DNA of 9,325 nt from an uncultured Pseudomonadales bacterium (GTDB taxonomy: Bacteria > Pseudomonadota > Gammaproteobacteria > Pseudomonadales > Pseudohongiellaceae): NCBI GenBank assembly GCA_938082955.1, contig CALKDE010000141.1, positions 1 through 9,325 on the forward strand, given 5' to 3'. The notes below the pieces were generated by a model. That model ran no database searches. It worked only from the letters and a program-made list of their open reading frames with translations, and had not been told where the DNA came from. The stretch's first letter is position 1; each line of letters begins with the position of its first letter. Positions 5,351 to 9,325 of the stretch are shown here, piece after piece. Both the position numbers and the translations under genes were made by a program.

Positions 5351-8300
5351 GTTAGATTCATTGAAGCAGAAGCTCGATACTTGCCAGCTCGCAGATATTT
5401 TTCGTTTGCAGAATGCGCTAAGTAAAATCGAGCCAGGCCATTTGTCAGAGAAAGATCTGGCATCATCGGTAGCCGCTGCTGCAGCGGCAATCGCTAAATC
5501 TCAGCGAGCCTGTGAATTGAGACGCGCAGCGATTCCAGCGAAAATTGCCTATCCAGAAAACCTTCCAGTGAGCGGCCGTGCTGGAGAAATAGCAAAATTA
5601 CTCGGTGAGCACCAAGTGCTGATCGTCGCGGGAGACACCGGTTCAGGAAAGACCACGCAACTACCGAAGATCTGCCTTGATGCTGGATTTGGTGTGCGGG
5701 GCCTTATTGGCCACACCCAGCCACGGCGTTTGGCTGCATTATCGGTAGCAAATCGAATCGCCGATGAGCTCGGTGCACAGATTGGCGCTGGAGTCGGTTC
5801 ACAAATACGTTTCAAGGATAATACTGGCGAGCAGACCTTCCTGAAATTAATGACGGACGGTATTTTGCTCGCCGAGATTCAGCAAGACAAGCTTCTCAAT
5901 AAATATGAAGTGTTGATTATCGATGAGGCACACGAGCGCTCACTCAATATCGATTTCCTGCTTGGCTATCTTAAGCAACTCTTACAAACGCGTAAGAACC
6001 TCAAGCTAATTGTGACCTCAGCTACTATCGATGTTGAGAAATTTTCTAAGCATTTTAACAATGCACCGATCGTAGCGGTTTCCGGTAGGACCTATCCAGT
6101 AGAGACACGTTATGCACCTCTCGCGGAGATGTCCACAGAGCTGATCGACGACGATCTGCAGATTGATGGCATTATTAAAGCCGTTGAAGAGATTGCTAAT
6201 AACGACAAGCAAAAGGGGGCGTCCAGCGGCGATATCCTGGTATTTCTCAGCAGCGAGCGAGAGATACGTGCAACCGCGACGAAGCTGCGTAAGCAAAAGT
6301 ATCGAGACGTAGAAATCTTGCCACTGTATGGCAGGCTGCGTTATTCGGAGCAGATTAAAATATTCAAACCCGGGCGGGGCAGAAAAATTGTTTTGGCCAC
6401 GAATGTTGCCGAAACATCGATTACAGTTCCTGGTATCAACTATGTTATCGATACGGGGCTTGCGCGAATAAGTCGTTACAGCTTGCAGAGTAAGGTGCAG
6501 CGTCTGCCTATTGAGGCTATCTCTCAAGCGAGCGCGAATCAAAGGAAAGGGCGTTGCGGACGCATGGCCGATGGTGTCTGTATCCGTTTGTATGCACAAA
6601 GTGATTTTGAATCGAGGCCGGAATTTACCGACCCAGAAATCATGCGAACGAACCTCGCCTCTGTAATATTACGCATGAAATATCTGCGCCTTGGAGAAAT
6701 TGAACAATTTCCTTTTCTAGATGCCCCAGAACCTAGAGCAATTAATGAAGGGGTAAAGCTGCTGATAGAGCTAAACGCTCTAAGTCATTCACGGCAATTG
6801 ACGCCCAGCGGCCGCAAGATGGCTGTCCTGCCAGTAGATCCTAGATACGCACAAATGTTAATTACTGCGAGCACGCAAAATTGCCTGCGCGAACTGCAAA
6901 TCGTAGTCAGTGCGCTGAGCATTCAAGACCCGAGAGAAATATCAACAGATAATAGGCAGCAAGCTAAGCAGCAATTAGCCGAATTCGATCATGAAGATTC
7001 TGATTTTTTAAGCCTAGTAAAGTTATGGGAAGACTACGAGAAGAAAAGGCAGGACCTGAATCAGGGGCAGCTGCGAAAGCACTGCAAGAAATACTTTCTC
7101 TCTTATATGCGCATGCGTGAATGGCGCGAGGTTCATCATCAATTACTTCTTTCCTGCCAGAAACTTGGTCTTCGTATGAATCGAGAGATTGGAGATTATG
7201 AGGGGATTCATAAAAGCTTGATCAGTGGCTCCTTAAGCCAGATAGCCAAACGATTAGATGGGCGGAGCTTTCGAGGTAATAGGAATAAGACTTTCTCCTT
7301 GTTCTCGACCTCAGTCTTGGCCAACAAAGGTGCGAAGTGGATAGTTAGTGGGGAGCAGATTGAGACGTCGCAAACTTTCGCAACAACCGCAGCCAAGATC
7401 CAACCCGAGTGGATTGAAGAGATGGCATTGCACCTCGTTAAACGGGAGTATTTTGAGCCGCACTGGAGCAAGAAGCGTCAGCAGGTAATGGCCTATGAGA
7501 AGGTGCAACTCTATGGTTTAGTGATCATTGAGAAAGCTCTGCTAAGTTATAGCAAGATTGATCCCAAAATCTCCAGAACGCTCTTTATTCAAGAAGGATT
7601 GATTGCCGGCGAGGTTTCTACTGACCTAAAGGTTTATCATCGGAATCGCGAATTTCTGGCGTCCCTTGCAAAGCAAGAAGAAAAAATGCGAAGACCGGAC
7701 TTGCTAGTAGCCGAACGCGATGTAGCCGCATTCTATGAGCAACGCCTGCCAGAGACTGTGTGCTCTACTCGAGACTTAGCTGCATGGGTTCGCAAGCAAG
7801 GCGAGTCTGCCGAAAAATCTCTATTGATGACTGTTGATAATTTGATCGATTCGGATACCGCGATGGATGCGTTACATTCGTTTCCGGATGCGGCTGCGGT
7901 ACACAAAAATAATCTGCGGCTCGAGTACGTTTTTGAGCCAGGCAGCAAAGTTGACGGAGCCACCTTGGAAGTACCCATACAGATGGTTAGCCAACTACAA
8001 CAGGCCGATCTCGACTGGGCCGTGCCGGGCAACCTAGCTGAAAAATGTACAGCGCTTATTAAGGGTTTGCCAAAATCTCGTCGTAAGAACTTCATACCAG
8101 TAAACGCGTTTGTCGCCAAGGCTTGTGAACAGATGTCGAATAAGGACGGGGATATAATTGCCTCCTTGCTAGCTCAGATTCGCAATCTAAAGGGCCTTGA
8201 ATTAGATAGAGCAGAGTTCGAACAGATACAGCTGCCTGCTCATCTGAACACCAAGATTCGTGTATTGAAAGGCTCAGATAAGGAGATTGCGTTTGCGGGC

Positions 8301-9275
8301 AGTATTCGCGAGGTTCGGGAGCAACTCCAACAGCAAGGTTTGCTGGAAAACAGTGAAAATGGCCCTATCCTTAGTGATGTAACTCACAAGGCCAAGGAAG
8401 ATTCTGGTTATAATCATCCCTTAGAGGCAACAGGTGCCAAAGATTGGGACTTTGAGGATCTGCCAGAGCAAGTCGAAATCGGTGAATCCTTAAAGTTAAT
8501 ACGCTTTCCGGCTCTCGTGGACGAGGGTGAAACTGTGGGAGTTTGTCTGTTTTCCGACAAATTTCTCGCACAACACAAGCACAAGCAAGGCCTAGTAAAG
8601 CTCTACCAGTTGAGGAGCATTCAGCAGCGTAATCAGCTGAAGAAGAAGTTCGTCAGATTAGCCGATACGTTAGTGCTGAAAGCGCCTTTTTCGTTGGGTC
8701 AGCTAGCACTGGATGCAACATGGATAAGTTATATAGCGGCCTTCGATCTTGATGGTTCAATGCCGCGTAGCAAACTAGAATTCGAGCAGCGCTTAAACGG
8801 GGGCAAGTCTAAAGTGCTTAACCTTGCGGAAAAAATAGAATCGATCTTTATTCAAGTAATGAACGAGCACTACGAAATAGGCCGTGTCGTATCGGGTCTT
8901 AAGAAGGGGGCTTTGGCCTATGTCGCCGAAGATGTAGAAAACCAGCTTGGCGGTCTGCTTCATGAAGGCTTTCTGTCTGAAACCGGTCTGGTGTGGTTTG
9001 CTCAGTATCCTCGGTATTTAAAAGCATTATCGATGCGCTTGAATAAGGTCCCTCATATGGGAGATAAAGATAAGCCTAATACGGTACTGCTATCTCAGTA
9101 TCAAGACAGATACAGGCGCCTGAAATCAAAGTCCGCGGCTAATGATAAAGAGGGATTGCTTCTCCTTCGCTGGATGCTGGAAGAGTTTCGAGTGTCATTA
9201 TTCGCGCAAACATTAGGGACGCACATCCCAATTTCAGGGAAGCGGTTAGATAAGCAGTTTGAAAAAATACTTTAA
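5349..9275 (+). CDS. hrpA: ATP-dependent DEAH-box RNA helicase HrpA
   Basis: This 1308-residue protein compares with 1300 in E. coli and matches it end to end, including the C-terminal RVSLFAQTLGTHIPISGKR. RecA domain 1 holds Walker A GDTGSGKT (95-102), QPRR (124-127), DEAH (192-195) and TSAT (223-226). RecA domain 2 holds TNVAETSITV (351-360) and QRKGRCGR (398-405). Winged-helix and ratchet segments (about 430-600), an OB-fold (about 600-690) and the long DUF3418-type extension (about 700-1300) follow. HrpA has been linked in E. coli to fimbrial mRNA processing and to rescue of stalled ribosomes. The start is GTG 5349. The in-frame TAA at 5343-5345 rules out anything longer, and the N-terminus (LKQKLDTCQLAD) aligns with E. 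coli. No strong ribosome site is visible. The 55-base gap after fadD has no terminator, and a weak pair (TTGTGA 5305-5310, TACATC 5328-5333) might be a promoter. Confidence 0.96.
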   Translation: MLDSLKQKLDTCQLADIFRLQNALSKIEPGHLSEKDLASSVAAAAAAIAKSQRACELRRAAIPAKIAYPENLPVSGRAGEIAKLLGEHQVLIVAGDTGSGKTTQLPKICLDAGFGVRGLIGHTQPRRLAALSVANRIADELGAQIGAGVGSQIRFKDNTGEQTFLKLMTDGILLAEIQQDKLLNKYEVLIIDEAHERSLNIDFLLGYLKQLLQTRKNLKLIVTSATIDVEKFSKHFNNAPIVAVSGRTYPVETRYAPLAEMSTELIDDDLQIDGIIKAVEEIANNDKQKGASSGDILVFLSSEREIRATATKLRKQKYRDVEILPLYGRLRYSEQIKIFKPGRGRKIVLATNVAETSITVPGINYVIDTGLARISRYSLQSKVQRLPIEAISQASANQRKGRCGRMADGVCIRLYAQSDFESRPEFTDPEIMRTNLASVILRMKYLRLGEIEQFPFLDAPEPRAINEGVKLLIELNALSHSRQLTPSGRKMAVLPVDPRYAQMLITASTQNCLRELQIVVSALSIQDPREISTDNRQQAKQQLAEFDHEDSDFLSLVKLWEDYEKKRQDLNQGQLRKHCKKYFLSYMRMREWREVHHQLLLSCQKLGLRMNREIGDYEGIHKSLISGSLSQIAKRLDGRSFRGNRNKTFSLFSTSVLANKGAKWIVSGEQIETSQTFATTAAKIQPEWIEEMALHLVKREYFEPHWSKKRQQVMAYEKVQLYGLVIIEKALLSYSKIDPKISRTLFIQEGLIAGEVSTDLKVYHRNREFLASLAKQEEKMRRPDLLVAERDVAAFYEQRLPETVCSTRDLAAWVRKQGESAEKSLLMTVDNLIDSDTAMDALHSFPDAAAVHKNNLRLEYVFEPGSKVDGATLEVPIQMVSQLQQADLDWAVPGNLAEKCTALIKGLPKSRRKNFIPVNAFVAKACEQMSNKDGDIIASLLAQIRNLKGLELDRAEFEQIQLPAHLNTKIRVLKGSDKEIAFAGSIREVREQLQQQGLLENSENGPILSDVTHKAKEDSGYNHPLEATGAKDWDFEDLPEQVEIGESLKLIRFPALVDEGETVGVCLFSDKFLAQHKHKQGLVKLYQLRSIQQRNQLKKKFVRLADTLVLKAPFSLGQLALDATWISYIAAFDLDGSMPRSKLEFEQRLNGGKSKVLNLAEKIESIFIQVMNEHYEIGRVVSGLKKGALAYVAEDVENQLGGLLHEGFLSETGLVWFAQYPRYLKALSMRLNKVPHMGDKDKPNTVLLSQYQDRYRRLKSKSAANDKEGLLLLRWMLEEFRVSLFAQTLGTHIPISGKRLDKQFEKIL

Positions 9276-9325
9276 TTACATCGAGAGATTAGTTATTAAT
9301 ACATACCGTGAAAATTTCTAGCCAA

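Noticed and set aside
6018..6599. 193-codon open frame on the minus strand inside hrpA
   Set aside because: It is antisense to the conserved helicase core, whose codons are constrained, and its translation has no recognisable domain.
9308..9325. GTG followed by an open frame at the window end, possible start of a next gene
   Set aside because: Only six codons are visible and there is no ribosome site; nothing supports it.

Overview
The window looks like chromosomal DNA of a Gammaproteobacterium, probably an aquatic or marine relative of the Pseudomonas/Cellvibrio/Alteromonas groups. The proteins are intact members of families common in that class: the RNase D tail, a YcgN-type CxxCxxCC protein, FadD and full-length HrpA with its long C-terminal extension. 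Base composition is moderate and even, and the strongly supported genes all lie on the plus strand. I see no insertion sequence, phage gene, tRNA, rRNA or CRISPR array.

Region 1 (2-953) is the end of a tightly packed operon. It holds the last 35 codons of what looks like ribonuclease D (rnd), then a YcgN/UPF0260 cysteine-cluster protein, then a small membrane protein that I cannot assign. Both junctions are one-base TAATG overlaps, which points to translational coupling.

Region 2 (954-1588) is about 635 bases without a convincing gene. It is rich in short inverted repeats. These include a 10-bp stem with a second competing copy of its right arm, a terminator-like hairpin followed by five T's, and a 7-bp stem further down. 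It may hold the operon terminator, a small structured RNA and the leader of the next operon. This is inference from base pairing read by eye.

Region 3 (1589-5293) carries a MoxR-family AAA+ ATPase, a CoxE-like von Willebrand factor A (VWA) protein and a FadD-type acyl-CoA ligase. The first two form an established chaperone-like pair resembling Pseudomonas PA2707/PA2706, whose client is unknown. The ligase start codon overlaps the VWA stop codon (TGATG), so lipid activation may be tied to this pair. This is the least understood part of the window.

Region 4 (5349-9275) is hrpA, a complete DEAH-box RNA helicase starting at GTG, 55 bases after the ligase. The last 50 bases (9276-9325) show no supportable feature.

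Most of the window is ordinary core genome. The points worth following are the MoxR-VWA-FadD coupling, the glycine-rich block and altered MIDAS motif of the VWA protein, and the structured intergenic region.
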